Source: JANYHF01 sp963732765 (lineage in GTDB: Bacteria; Pseudomonadota; Alphaproteobacteria; Rhizobiales; Hyphomicrobiaceae). Taken from it: a stretch of DNA of 64,000 nt. The notes beneath the pieces are model-generated. The model saw nothing but the letters and a program-made list of their open reading frames with translations. It ran no database searches and had not been told where the DNA came from. The stretch covers positions 965,780-1,029,779 of the forward strand of contig CAVTAS010000008.1 in assembly GCA_963732765.1 (NCBI GenBank). Direction: 5' to 3'. Numbering within the stretch: the first letter of the stretch is position 1; each line of letters opens with the position of its first letter. Positions 36,600-47,133 of this stretch are shown piece by piece. Position numbers and translations under genes: made by a program.

Positions 36600-37039
36600 T
36601 CGGTACATGCAGGTTAGCCGCTATCGTGGTTGGCATGGTGTGCCTTACCGGCGCGCAGGCGCCGGCAGCCGACACCTGGCTGAGCGAGGCCGAGATCCGG
36701 CGCGAACTGATCGGCCACACCAACAAGGGTTTCTATCGCGGCGGCGAGCGCTGGGTCGACGCCTATGCAGGCGATGGCTCCATCGCCTACCGCGACGAGC
36801 GGGTCTCGTGGTCAGGCCAATGGTCGTTCCACGGCAACGCCTTCTGCACGTTCTACAACGACGGTGCAAACGGCGGCTGCTATCTCGTCCGCCAGCAGAG
36901 CAAGAACTGCTTCGAGTTCGTCGCAGTACCCGACGACTGGCGCGGTCCCGGCCTCGCCCCCGGCTCGTCGCCCGACTGGTTCGCCAAGGGCTGGCGCAGC
37001 GAGGAGCCGACAACCTGCGAGGGGCCGGCGGTGAGTTAG
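36590..37039 (+). CDS. Small secreted protein, possibly DUF995-like
   Basis: A 149-residue protein read from the GTG at 36590, which overlaps the hemF stop by 10 bases. A signal peptide (CRLAAIVVGMVCLTGAQAPA-AD) precedes a mature domain with LSEAEIRRELIGHTNKGFYR, DGSIAYRDERVSWSGQWSF and a cluster of three cysteines (FCTFYNDGANGGCYLV, NCFEFV). This strand-rich layout, in which a compact domain checks 'HTNKGFY' and 'W.F.G..FC', resembles DUF995 proteins. The function is unknown. Confidence 0.75.
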   Translation: MAVIGTCRLAAIVVGMVCLTGAQAPAADTWLSEAEIRRELIGHTNKGFYRGGERWVDAYAGDGSIAYRDERVSWSGQWSFHGNAFCTFYNDGANGGCYLVRQQSKNCFEFVAVPDDWRGPGLAPGSSPDWFAKGWRSEEPTTCEGPAVS

Positions 37040-37098
37040 GATTGGGAAGCAAGCCGCCCCTGCTCCATCGCTCTGGTTCAACCAAACCCTGAAAGACA

Positions 37099-37912
37099 CT
37101 AGTCCCCAAAAACCACCGGAAACCAATCCTCCGGCATCCGATCGCCATGCTTTGCCTTCAATCCCATCTGCGGATAGGGCGGAGACACCGCATGCGAGCG
37201 CACGGCATAGCGCGCATCTTCGCCGATGAAGCGGAAGCTGATGGCGCGGCGGCGGTTGCCCGAGATGTTCGGCGGCGCGTTGTGCAACGTCTTGAAGTTG
37301 AAGGCCACGGCGTCGCCGGGCTCGAGCGCCCAGAAACGAAGGCGGGCTTTTTCCTTGTCCTCATCCACGCCGTCGAAGGGCGTGTACGACGAGGTGTCCC
37401 CCTCCATGGCCGCATTGGTCTTGAAGCGCTTGGGCACGTAGAACTTGCCGTCGGCATGGCTTCCAGCCAGGAATTTCGGGCACACCTCGGCGACCACGAG
37501 ATCGAGCGGCACCCACAGGCTGACGGTCTGGTCGCCATCGACGCTGTAATAGGGCTGGTCCTGATGCCAGGGCGTCGGCGTGCCGTTGCCAGGCTCCTTG
37601 ACCAGGACGTGTTCGTGGAACAGCTGCACGCGCGGGTGAGCCCATCAGCGCGGCCGCGACAGCGCCGAGCGGGCCTTTGTCGGCGACCTCGCGGAACACC
37701 GTGATGCGTCCGAAATTGCAGTAGTCGCCGAAGTAGGCCGACGTGCCTTCGGCGTGGTTCTTGCCGTAGGGGCCGGGCTGGGCGAGGTTTTCGGCCACGC
37801 CCTCGGCGAGGCGCGCGACCCAGTCAGGCGTGAGCACGCCGCGCAGGACTGCGACGCCGTCAGCGCGGAAGGTGGCGATATCGGCTGGCGAGACGGCTGC
37901 GGGAGCGGGCAT
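37099..37912 (-). CDS. Phytanoyl-CoA dioxygenase family protein (one frameshift)
   Basis: Fe(II)/2-oxoglutarate oxygenase, about 270 residues. The start at 37912 reads MPAPAAVSPADIATFRADGV up to GAVAAALMGS. A +1 step in a CCC run near 37637 then brings in VQLFHEHVLVKEPGNGTPTP. The iron-binding HxD is in WHQDQPYYSVDG and the distal His in FKTLHNAPPN, with a 2-oxoglutarate-binding Arg in SGNRRRAISFRFIGEDARYA. Without the shift the protein is truncated at about 90 residues of sense sequence. The family hydroxylates small carbon compounds. It is on the same strand as the Slam locus, 70 bp downstream of it, but no link is known. Confidence 0.85.
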
Positions 37913-37982
37913 GGCAACATATCCGGATTGGAGGTCTATCCGGAGATCATGACGCGGACCCGGGGCAGCAGCAAGCCTGGCG

Positions 37983-39392
37983 CTAGAACCGCTTGGTCAG
38001 CGTCACCGCGACGCCCTGCTCGTCATAGTCGTTGAACGGGATGTTGCTGTCGTTGTGGCTATAGGTATAGCGCAGCATCGGCGCGAGGCCGAACAGTTCC
38101 AGATCGCGTTTGGTGAGGTTGATGCTGACATCGTAGCGATCATCCTGGCGCGGTACGGAAAAACCCGGGAAGTCGCCCTGGTAGGCCGTCTGTGTGTACG
38201 AGCCCTGGGCATAGAGGCTGATACCCCAGGCGAACTCGTGATAGAGGCCCAGCCCCGTCCCCTTGCTGACGTTGTCGAGATGCGTGCGTCCAGTGCGCTC
38301 TAGCCCGAAATTGCCCAGCACACGGAGGTAAGTCGAGCTGTCGAAATGGTGCTCGTAGCGGCCGGACACAAAGCAGCCGTAGCCGTCCTGATAGCTGAGG
38401 TCGGAGTTCTGCCAGTCCGTGCTGAAGCGCCGATTGCTGCAGCCGGTATCTGCCGCCAGCAGATCCTGCGGGCCCAGACTAAAGCCCCCCGACAACAGGC
38501 CGCCATAGCTGAAGCCGTAGTCGGCATCCGCCATCCAGCGCTGGTCGGCAACGGCATAAACGCCGAAATAGCCTTTGTCGAAGCGCCACTTCGGACCGAT
38601 CGAGACGTTGGCGTGGATCGAATTGGCGTCGATCTCGCGGTAGCGGGTGGTCTGTCCGCCAGCGCCCAGCACCAGGTCGAGCCGCTGGCCGAGTGGTATG
38701 CGGTAGCCGGCCTGGAAGCCGGCTGAAATGCCGACGCCGGACTTTTGGACGTTGGCGTCGTCGAGCTGGAACGGCAGACCGTTCAGCAGGATGGATTGCG
38801 AACTCGCGCCGTGATTGACATTGGTCGAGGGCGCGATGGTCAGGAAGCTGGAAAAGTCCCATCTCCGCCGCCCCTCGATGGCGTTGACGTAGCCGCGCAC
38901 AGCCTGCTGCAATTGCGGATTATCAGCCGATCCGCCCAGCACCAGCTCGAAATTATGCCGCGCCGACTCGTCCTCGTTGAGCTCGAAAAGCGTACGGGCC
39001 AGTTCGAAGCGCACGCGGGTGAGTTCCGGGCGCTGCGCCAGCACCTCGCGAAAGATGGCGGCGGCTTCCGCGCCCTTGCCCAGCCCGCGCGCGACCATGC
39101 CCTGGTAGAAGCGCGCGATGGCGCGATCGCCGGGAAAGTCGTAGCGGGCGGTTTCGAGCAGGCGGCCAGCAGTAGCGAACTGGCGCGCGCGGAGGAGCTG
39201 CTCGATGGCGGCGAACTGGTGCTTGGGAGCGAGGTGCGGCCAGTCGAGATCAGCCGCTCAAGGGGGGCTGCTCGGTGCAGGCGGCCCAGTTTTGTGCTTG
39301 CGCCGGATGAAAGCGAGGGTTGAGCAAACCGCCGAAAGTGCAGAGCATACGATCAGCACCGCAAGCCGACGGGTTGCCCCGCCGGCTTTCAT
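37983..39392 (-). CDS. Surface lipoprotein assembly modifier (Slam, DUF560), compensating frameshifts near the signal peptide
   Basis: Outer-membrane translocator that moves lipoproteins to the cell surface. The N-terminal TPR part includes ALRARQFATAGRLLETARYD-like helices and GAEAAAIFREVLAQRPELTR. The 14-strand barrel covers about residues 160-470: RWDFSSFLTIAPSTNVNHGA, then FGLAPMLRYTYSHNDSNIPF, ending VAVTLTKRF with the final aromatic. The barrel frame extends up to a stop with no start codon. An ATG at 39392 opens a signal peptide (MKAGGATRRLAVLIVCSALS) in the same frame. The bridge between them (HPAQAQNWAACTEQPPL) is one frame over, so two indels near 39310 and a C6 run at about 39260 cancel. 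Two TbpB-like lipoprotein genes lie just upstream. Confidence 0.85.
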
Positions 39393-40054
39393 CACGGCCC
39401 CCTCGATCAGTAACGCCATACCCGCTGCGTCCTATCTGCAATCGCGTCAGGGCTGCTTTTTAGCGCCGAAACCGCCAGTAACGAAGCATGATGTCGACGT
39501 GCAGGCCGTTCCTTGCTCGCCCGTGACGGTGACCACGCCAGCGGTTTCAGCGGCATTGGCGCCGAAGAAGCCGCCGATCACGGAACCATTGCCCGAAGTA
39601 CCCGCCATTCCCGTTGCGGTCGCCGCAGGCGTGTACTTCGCCGTGCCAGTGTAACTTGAACCCGAGATCGTACCGTCCATGCGGATGCCATAGCCTGCTG
39701 TGGTTGCCGTCTCCACATTCTGCATGTTGTAGATGTTGCCGCCGATGGTGCCGGCGCCAAAGTCCGCCGTCAACTGAGCATCGCCACGCAGACCGTTTAC
39801 ACCAGTGACCGTGATAGGCTCATCGCCGCCCACGGTTGCCACCGGGTATCCGCCAAGGCCCTGGAAAAAGCCCTGATAAGTGGCCTTGGTCTTGTTGTTC
39901 TTGAGTGTGTCCATCTGGCCTGTGACGGTCGAGTCGCCACCGAAGTAGGTGCCGCTCGTCATGCTGCCACTGCTGATGACCACGCCTTGCGGCTTGTTGT
40001 TGGTGATGCCCGTGAGGGTGAATACTAGGCTTTCGTCGGTGAACTGAGGGGTAT

Positions 40055-41055
40055 GCGGGTGGGGTGCGATGAGCAGGGCTGGCAGCGCGCAGCGGGAGGG
40101 GGTAGGTGGGGCGGGGGGCCAAAGAGGCGCGCGGCACGACGCGGGAGCGCGGGCCGCCAGCGCACGAGGCCAGAGCACCGTCGCCGCGATAGCGACTACG
40201 GTCAAACAGGCGGGTGGGGAGGAGGATGGGAGAGATGAAGGGGGGGGGGAGGAGGGATGGTGGAAGAGAGGGGTGTGCAGGGCGGTGGCGCTGGCGCGGG
40301 GTGGGGTAGTGGGGGGGGGGGGCGCTGTGAGGGCTGAGCTGGTGCGGGTGGGCGCGCGCGGCGAGCTGACGCGGCGGCGCTGACCAGTCGAGCGCGCGGC
40401 GCGCGGAGTCGGACAGGCGCTCGCATCGACGAAACGCTCAAAACCGGCCCCAAATGCTTCGCCGTCTCTGTCGATTCGCGCGGGAGGGAGGGAGTTGAGC
40501 TGCAGCGCGGAGGCATATCGAGGTGCTCGACCAGCGGGCTCTCAAAGGTGTCGGGGAGGCTGCGCAGCCCAGATCGCCTTCGACAAGATGCATGCCAACA
40601 AGCTGTCACCGACCTACAAAGTGACGAAAAAGGATAGAAGCTTTGTGGTAGAACGAGGCCAACCTCACGTCTGCCGGACGCCTAGCTCGACAGTCTGGCG
40701 CGCGCGCACCTCAAGACCGGGCGCGCCTATGGCTTGCGCGTCGCCTTCCAGACCTCTACCGCCAACCATCCGCGATTGGGCCGAGCAGCATCTGGACGAC
40801 TGGCTGAGCTGGGCCATGCGCTCGCGGCTCGAGCCATGAAGGATGCCGCACGAACCATCCGCAGGCACCGCGATGGCATCCTGGCCTGGTTCGACAGCCA
40901 CATCGCCAACGGCCTGATCGAGGGCATCAACAGCCTGGTACAGGCCGCCAAGGCCAAGGCGCGCGGCTACCGCTCCACCCGAACCTTGAAGGCCATCACC
41001 TACCTGATCGCCGGCAAACTCGATCTCAGGCTACCCACTTGAAACAGCGGGGAGC
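40055..41055 (+). mobile_element. ISL3-family insertion remnant inside a lipoprotein gene
   Basis: Broken transposase on the plus strand, about 40560-41042: AQIAFDKMHANKLSPTYKV, then (one frame on) LGHALAARAMKDAARTIRRH and RDGILAWFDSHIANGLIEGI followed by NSLVQAAKAKARGYRSTRT and a stop at 41040. This is the C-terminal DDE half of ISL3 transposases. At least one frameshift and loss of the N-terminal half make it inactive. The right end may be GGGGAGCC at about 41048-41055. The left end merges with G-rich sequence and was not found. Confidence 0.72.
40201..40380. repeat. Low-complexity G-rich tract
   Basis: Strongly G/purine-biased, with runs of 10 and 12 G (near 40239 and 40311) and many GGGAGG units, unlike anything else in the window. 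It could form G-quadruplexes or be an assembly artefact at a join. Confidence 0.7.
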
Positions 41056-41915
41056 CTATAAAGACCGATATATGAACTCTGCAGTTTGATCGGCCCAGTT
41101 TCCTTGGTGACTATCTTATCTACGACCGTGACTGGCGAGCCATCGAACTTGACCTCGCTCTGCTTCACTTCCTTGCCGTTTTGCATCACGCTCGTAGTGG
41201 CGATGTCGGAATCAAGGCAATTGCCCGTGCGGGGATCGCAGGTTGAGACGAAGTATTGCTTACCGCTCACTGTACTTACCGGTACGTCACCGCTGCCGCC
41301 ATTGAGCGACGCGCTGACGGTACGGGAGTAGATCTTGGCACCAGTTCCAGCGCTGACGAGGTCGTCCTGCACCCAGCCCGGTGTAGTGGCAGGATCGGTC
41401 TCCTGGGTCCAGGCGCTGGGCGTGCCTACCGTCACCTTGGAGCCGAATTGCGGCGATACCGATCCGACGGCGATTGGTTTGGCCGCAAGGTTCGGCACAT
41501 TGGCGAAAAATCCGTTTCCGGGTGCTTGGGCGGTGGTTGTCGGTCCGCTGGTATTGTTGCTGGAGCCGCCAGTATTAATGCCAACCTTGCTGAGCAGGTC
41601 GCCCACTCCGCCGCCGCCGCAACCACCAAGCGTCAACGTCGAGACAGACAGCGCAATAAAGGCAAGTCGTGAGCCAGTCGCCATGATGTTCCCCGTGCAA
41701 GACCAAAAGGATGTTCAAACGAGCGGTGTCAAAACCAGTGCTTGTACGTAACAATCGATACCTTGGGGTCCAAAGAGTCAATACAACCGGGATGGAATAT
41801 GCGGGACGTCTGATCCGTTGTAGTGCCGCCGGTGGCTGAGCCGAGCGGTAAGTTTTTGTACAGATTGCGAATTTCCGTCCTGTGGCGCATTCGCCACAGG
41901 GGGCACGTGAAATTG

Positions 41916-43099
41916 TCAAGGGGTGCCTGAGGCTGCGGCGTCAACTACTGACTTCTTTGCGCCATAAGCGCCTTGTAGGAAGCAATCCGCCGCTGCGCAG
42001 CGCTCCCCGCGGTTGCGCGCCGTGAACATGAAAGACGCCTGCTGTTTCTGCGGCTCCCGGGCCGAAAAAGCCACCGACCAGCCTGTTCCCGGATTGGTGG
42101 TCTGGGCGGTGCCAGCCGTCATGGCATCTTCGGTGTACTTTGCGGTGCCGCCATAGCCCGAGCCCGTTCATCTTGCCATCCATGTCACGCCGTAGCCACA
42201 AAGGCGCTAACATCGATTGCATAGAGATCGTACACGTTTCCGTCGACTTTCCCTTTATCGAAATTCGCCTTCATGGCGACATCGCCAAGTACGCTTGAAA
42301 CACTGCTATTGACAGATCCCACACTGCCGATGAAAGCACCATGATAAGTAGCTGTCGGACTGATGCACGACTTCAAAGCGGCCATCTCACCGGCCGCAGT
42401 TGAGTCGCCACCGAAGTACCAGCCGGCGGTCAAGGTCCCGGATTCGCGTGACAACGCCCCCAATAAACGTGCCAGTCAATGTTGCGTCACTGTATTGGCC
42501 GACGAATGAATTTCGAGTGGACCTTGCCCAGTTAGTTCGGTGATCGAGTTAATTTGAGACAATGAGGTAGTTGCTTCGTAGTACCGTTGTCCCGATTGTT
42601 TGCGTGGCCACCTGCAGTGACCGCATCCTGAAACACTCCCGTGGACGAAGTAGAGTTTCTGGTCGCCGCAACCATTGAGCCTGGCGTGCTCTGGCAAACC
42701 ACATATTCGGTCCCGGACACTGTGCTCGGAGCTAGTCCACTGTTCCGCCGGACATTGATGGTAACGGTCCTCTGGTACAGATCGTAGCCAAACGGCGTAT
42801 TAATATATTCATGCTGAGCCGCTGTCGGGGAGGTCGTTCTGAGGCGGGTGCAAATTTTGGACCAGCTGCCCGCGGAGCCGATCGAGACGGTGGATCCATT
42901 GGACGGCGATTGCCGTCAATTGCCACTCAGTGGGTCCCGGAGTGCGTGCAACACGGCGCATTGCCGGTTCGCCGAGGAGAGGATTGTTAGCGCCGACGCT
43001 TCCGCTGCCAGCGCCGCCACCACCACCCCCGCCGCAACCCGCCAGCACCGCTCCCAGCGCGGCGACAGCCAGCACCGAAACCCTCAAGCGAACAGCCAT
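41916..43099 (-). pseudogene. Second TbpB-like surface lipoprotein, multiply frameshifted
   Basis: Paralogue of the split lipoprotein. The start at 43099 reads MAVRLRVSVLAVAALGAVLA then the lipobox GC followed by six Gly. Homologous pieces in changing frames follow: INTPFGYDLYQRTVTINVRR, APSTVSGTEYVVCQSTPGSM, SFVGQYSDATLTGTFIGGVV, TLTAGWYFGGDSTAAGEMAA, KANFDKGKVDGNVYDLYAID, FFGPGAAETAGVF and the end CFLQGAYGAKKSVVDAAASG. Each aligns with the neighbour in the same order. At least five frame changes are needed, so it is decayed or badly sequenced. It would be the first gene of a lipoprotein-lipoprotein-slam unit. Confidence 0.72.
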
Positions 43100-43528
43100 G
43101 AAAATTCCCCCGCACCCGGCGACAACGAACCAACTCGCCAAAAATAATTTCTGTACGTGGGAATTTCTTCCAGAGTCCGCTGATGAGTCAATGCAACCTG
43201 TGTGACACGGCAGTTTTCCACAAACCGCCATTCCCCCAGCAGATCGCGCTAAGCTCCGAAATAGACTAAGGAATCCTGAAACGTGGCTGGGATGTCTCAG
43301 GACTCATTTTTTTTCGCTGCACCCGCAAAGGTTGTGGCCATTGAATTGTCGGCCTCTGGGTTAAGGTGATTGCCCATGGGGGAGTCCACAGGATATCCCC
43401 ACAGCCCACCCGACTCGCCCCTGGACCCAACGCTTGGAAGTCACTGGGCGTGGCTTTGCGACCTTGCAGCGCCATGGTGTCGACTGCCGCGCTTCGCGGC
43501 TCGCCACGCCGCCGCCCCCGGACCTCCC
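43100..43528. other. Divergent gap between lipoprotein and soeA genes
   Basis: No gene seen. A T8 run at about 43309 follows a weak stem (CTGAAACGT/ATGTCTCAG). The region should contain the promoters of both flanking genes; no firm boxes were identified. Confidence 0.45.
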
Positions 43529-46244
43529 ATGCAGCCCGCCATCGTTCTCTCCCCGCCGCCCGCCGACGAGATCAAGGCCACCACCTGCTACATGTGCGCC
43601 TGCCGCTGCGGCATCCACGTTCACATCAAGGACGGGCAGATCCGCTACATCGAGGGCAACCGCGATCATCCCGTGAACAAGGGCGTCATCTGCGGCAAGG
43701 GCGCGGCCGGCCTCATGCAGCATCTGTCGCCGGCGCGGCTGCAGGCGCCGTTGCTCCGGACCGGGCCGCGCGGCTCGGGCGAGTTCAAGCAGATTTCCTG
43801 GGATGAAGCCCTGAAGCTCGCCACCACCTGGCTCGGCGACGTGCGGCGCACCGATCCCAAGAAGCTCGCCTTCTTCACCGGGCGCGATCAATCGCAGGCC
43901 CTCACCGGCTGGTGGGCGAGCCAGTTCGGCACGCCGAACTTTGCTGCGCATGGTGGGTTCTGTTCGGTCAACATGGCGGCGGCCGGGCTCTACACCTTCG
44001 GCGGCTCATTCTGGGAGTTCGGCGAGCCGGACTGGGAGCGCACCAAGTATTTCATGCTGTTCGGGGTCGCCGAGGATCACGCCTCCAACCCGATCAAGAT
44101 CGCGCTCGGCAAGCTGAAGGCGCGCGGCGTCAAGATCGTGTCGATCAATCCCGTGCGCACCGGCTACAACGCCATCGCCGACGAGTGGCTGGGTATCCGT
44201 CCGGGGACGGATGGCATGCTGGTCGGCGCGCTGATCCACGAATTGCTGCGTACCCAGCGCATCGATGTCGACTATTTGGCGCGCTACACCAATGCCTTTG
44301 CACAAGTGATCGATGCTCCCGGTACGCGCTGAGCATGGGTTGATTGCGCGCGACACCGCCCAACCGAAAAAACCCGCCGCGTCTTCGATCTGCTGGCCGA
44401 GCGCTTCCTGGCCGATGAGTATTCACCCGACCGCGCGGCGACCATCACGGGCATCCCCGCCGCCACCATTGTCCGCATCGCCGCCGAACTGGCCGAGACC
44501 GCTTTCGACAAGGCCATCTCCATCGATCAGCCGTGGACGGACACCAACGGCGAGCGCCACGAAAAAATGATCGGCCGCCCGGTCTCGATGCACGCCATGC
44601 GCGGCGTCTCGGCCCACTCCAACGGATTTCATACCTGCCGGCTGATCCACATTCTGCAGATCCTGCTGGGGTCCATCGATTGCCCGGGCGGGTTTCGCTA
44701 CAAGCCGCCCTATCCCAAACCAGCCCCGCCGCCGGTCCGCCCCATGGGCAAGCCGGGCAAGGTCCTTCCTGGGACGCCGCTGGGTGGCTCCCCGCTGGGC
44801 TTTCCGATGGGGCCGGAGGATCTGCTCATCGACGCTGATGGAAACCCGCAGCGCATCGACAAGGCCTATTCCTGGGACGCGCCGCTCGCCGCCCACGGCC
44901 TGATGCATATGGTGATCACCAACGCCGCATCAGCCGATCCGTACCCGGTGGATGTGCTGTTCCTGTACATGGCCAACATGAGCTGGAATTCCTCGATGAA
45001 TGTGCCGGTGGTGCTGGAGCATCTGACGGCAAAGGACGCGTCGGGCGCTTACAAGATCCCCAAAATCATCTATTCGGACGCCTACGCCTCCGAGATGGTC
45101 GCCTATGCCGATCTCATTCTTCCCGATACCACCTATCTCGAGCGCTGGGATTGCATATCGCTCCTGGATCGCCCCATTTCCGACCCCGACGGCCCCGCCG
45201 ACGCCATCCGCCAGCCGGTGGTGCAGCCGGATCGTGACGTCCGCGCTTTTCAGGAGGTGCTGATCGATCTGGGCGCGCGACTTGGCCTGCCCGGTTTTGT
45301 CGATGCTGATGGTGCGCCCAAATACCCTGGCGGCTATGCCGACTACATCGTCAATCACGAGCGAGCGCCGGGCATCGGGCCGCTGGCGGGATGGCGCGGG
45401 GCAGGACGGCGACGCATTCGGGCGCGGCGCGGTCAATCCCGATCAGTTGCACCGCTATATCGAGAACGGCTGCTTCCATCAGCACCACCTCCCCGAAGAG
45501 GCGCGCTATTTCAAACACGCCAACCGGGCCTATCTCGATTGGGCGGTGAGCGTCGGATTTCTCGGTGCGGCCGAGCCCGTTGTGATGCAACTCTATTGCG
45601 AGCCGTTGCAGCGCTTCCGGTTGGCAGCCGAGGGGCACGGGAGCGTGCAGCCGCCGGAGCAGCATCGGGCGCGGGTCGCCAAGTACTTCGATCCGCTGCC
45701 GTTCTGGTATCCAGCCGCGGGAGATGCGCCGCCGAAGGATGACCCCTATCCGCTCTTCGCGATCACGCAGCGTCCCATGCACATGTACCACTCGTGGGGA
45801 TCGCAGAACGCGTGGCTACGTCAGATCACCAATGAAAACCGGCTGTTTGTGCATCACGACCTGGCACGCCAGCATTCGCTCGCCGACGACGACTGGGTCT
45901 GGCTGACCTCGGCGACCGGCCGCATCCGCTGCCAGGTGCGGCTGATGGACGGCGTCAATCCGCAAACGGTCTGGACCTGGAACGCCATCGGCAAACGTTC
46001 CGGTGCCTGGGGTCTTGCCCCCAACGCGCCGGAATCCCAGCACGGCTTCCTGCTCAATCATCTGATCCCCGAGCTGCTGCCCGCAGGGGCTGGCGGCTAC
46101 CGCTATTCCAACAGCGACCCTGTTACGGGACAGGCGGCGTGGTATGATTTGAAGGTGCGGATCGAGAAGTGCGGGGCGGATGAGGCCCGCGAGATTTCGC
46201 CGAAATTTGCGACGATCCCCGACCCGCGAAAGGTGCTGTCATAA
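43529..46244 (+). CDS. soeA: Sulfite dehydrogenase (quinone)-type molybdopterin subunit, three frameshifts
   Basis: DMSO-reductase-family molybdoenzyme catalytic subunit, about 905 codons. The start at 43529 (MQPAIVLSPPPADEIKATTC) has no Tat signal, as in cytoplasmic SoeA. The [4Fe-4S] cysteines are CYMCACRCGI and VICGKGAAG. Cofactor-region motifs include GFCSVNMAAAGLYTFGG, HSNGFHTCRLIHILQILLG and PRPMHMYHSWGSQN-like ITQRPMHMYHSWGSQNAWLR. Frame changes: +1 near 44334 (then EHGLIARDTAQP), -1 in an A-run near 44367 (then RRVFDLLAERFLADEYSPDR), and +1 in a G-run near 45402 (then GQDGDAFGRGAVNPDQLHRY). The first two cancel; the third does not. SoeB and SoeC genes follow, which together with the missing Tat signal support sulfite oxidation. 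Confidence 0.85.
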
Positions 46245-46269
46245 TGCGTGCGCGGAAGGCTGAGGTTTT

Positions 46270-46360
46270 CGTCATCCCGGCGAAGGCCGGGACCCGTCCA
46301 AGCTTCGGACGAGCAATCAATCCGCACCATGGGCAGGTCCCGGCCTTCGCCGGAATGACG
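46270..46360. repeat. 91-bp REP-like palindromic element, copy 2
   Basis: CGTCATCCCGGCGAAGGCCG.. mirrored by ..CGGCCTTCGCCGGAATGACG, with a 37-bp middle. Same length and arms as 2957-3047, different middle. It lies between soeA and soeB. Confidence 0.85.
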
Positions 46361-46377
46361 GTGATGGGAGTGTACGG

Positions 46378-47133
46378 ATGACGTCTCTTCCCCCGCCCTC
46401 GACAGTCAAACTTGGCCTGGTCATCGACCTCGACATATGTGTTGGGTGTCAGGCCTGCGCCACATCCTGCAAGGAGTGGAACGCGCAAGGCTACTCCGCC
46501 CCGCTCATCGATGAAGATCCCTATGGCGCCGATCCGCACGGGCCGTGGCTGAACCGGGTGCACACGTACGAAGTCGGCGAAGGCCCGGATGCGCGCACGG
46601 TGCATTTCCCGCGCTCGTGCCTGCATTGCGAGGATGCGCCTTGCGTTACAGTCTGCCCGACCGGCGCCAGCTACAAGCGCGCCGAGGACGGGATCGTGCT
46701 GGTCAATCCCGACACCTGCATCGGCTGCAAGCTGTGCTCCTGGGCCTGCCCCTACGGTGCGCGCGAATACGACTACCTCGACGGCGTGATGAAGAAGTGC
46801 ACGCTGTGCGTGGATCGTATCTATAACGAACATCTGGCAGAAGAGGACCGCGTTCCGGCCTGTGTGCGTGCTTGCCCGACGGGGGCGCGGGCGTTCGGCG
46901 ACCTCGGCGATCCCACCAGCGCGGTTTCGAAAAATGTTGTGGCGCGCGGCGGCTATGACCTGATGCCGGAGCTGGGCACCAAGCCGGTGAACAAGTATCT
47001 GCCGCCGCGCGACAAGCGGGCAGGGCCCGCCAAGGCCGATGTGTCCCGCCCGTTGCCGGTGGGTGGTTCGGCCATCGATAGCCTGTTCGCCTGGGTCGAC
47101 AAGGCGCTTTCGGCCAGAAACGGTCGCGACTGA
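46378..47133 (+). CDS. soeB: Iron-sulfur subunit of the SoeABC-type complex
   Basis: Electron-transfer subunit of 251 residues with four cysteine clusters: CVGCQACATSCKEWNAQGY, SCLHCEDAPCVTVCPTGASY, CIGCKLCSWACPYGAREYD, and KKCTLCVDR plus ACVRACPTGARA. These hold four [4Fe-4S] clusters, as in DmsB and NrfC proteins. The ending GTKPVNKYLPPRDKR is typical of SoeB. It passes electrons from the molybdopterin subunit to the membrane anchor. The soeC start overlaps its stop (TGATG), so the two are coupled. A REP element separates it from soeA but does not break the order. Confidence 0.92.
   Translation: MTSLPPPSTVKLGLVIDLDICVGCQACATSCKEWNAQGYSAPLIDEDPYGADPHGPWLNRVHTYEVGEGPDARTVHFPRSCLHCEDAPCVTVCPTGASYKRAEDGIVLVNPDTCIGCKLCSWACPYGAREYDYLDGVMKKCTLCVDRIYNEHLAEEDRVPACVRACPTGARAFGDLGDPTSAVSKNVVARGGYDLMPELGTKPVNKYLPPRDKRAGPAKADVSRPLPVGGSAIDSLFAWVDKALSARNGRD

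Larger units (their letters stand above)
39447..41684 (-). pseudogene. TbpB-like surface lipoprotein, split by inserted DNA
   Basis: Probable Slam substrate. The N-terminal half (41684 down to about 41060) starts MATGSRLAFIALSVSTLTLG with the lipobox GGC followed by GGGG, the glycine-rich tether typical of surface lipoproteins. It then has TVSASLNGGSGDVPVSTVSG and breaks off at IKLQSSYIGLY. The C-terminal half (about 40050 down to 39447) resumes FTDESLVFTLTGITNNKPQG, has TYFGGDSTVTGQMDTLKNNK, and closes with the TbpB-type barrel YTGTAKYTPAATATGMAGTS and SVIGGFFGANAAETAGVVTV. About 1 kb of foreign DNA with an ISL3 remnant separates the halves. The gene at 41916-43099 is a paralogue. Confidence 0.78.
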
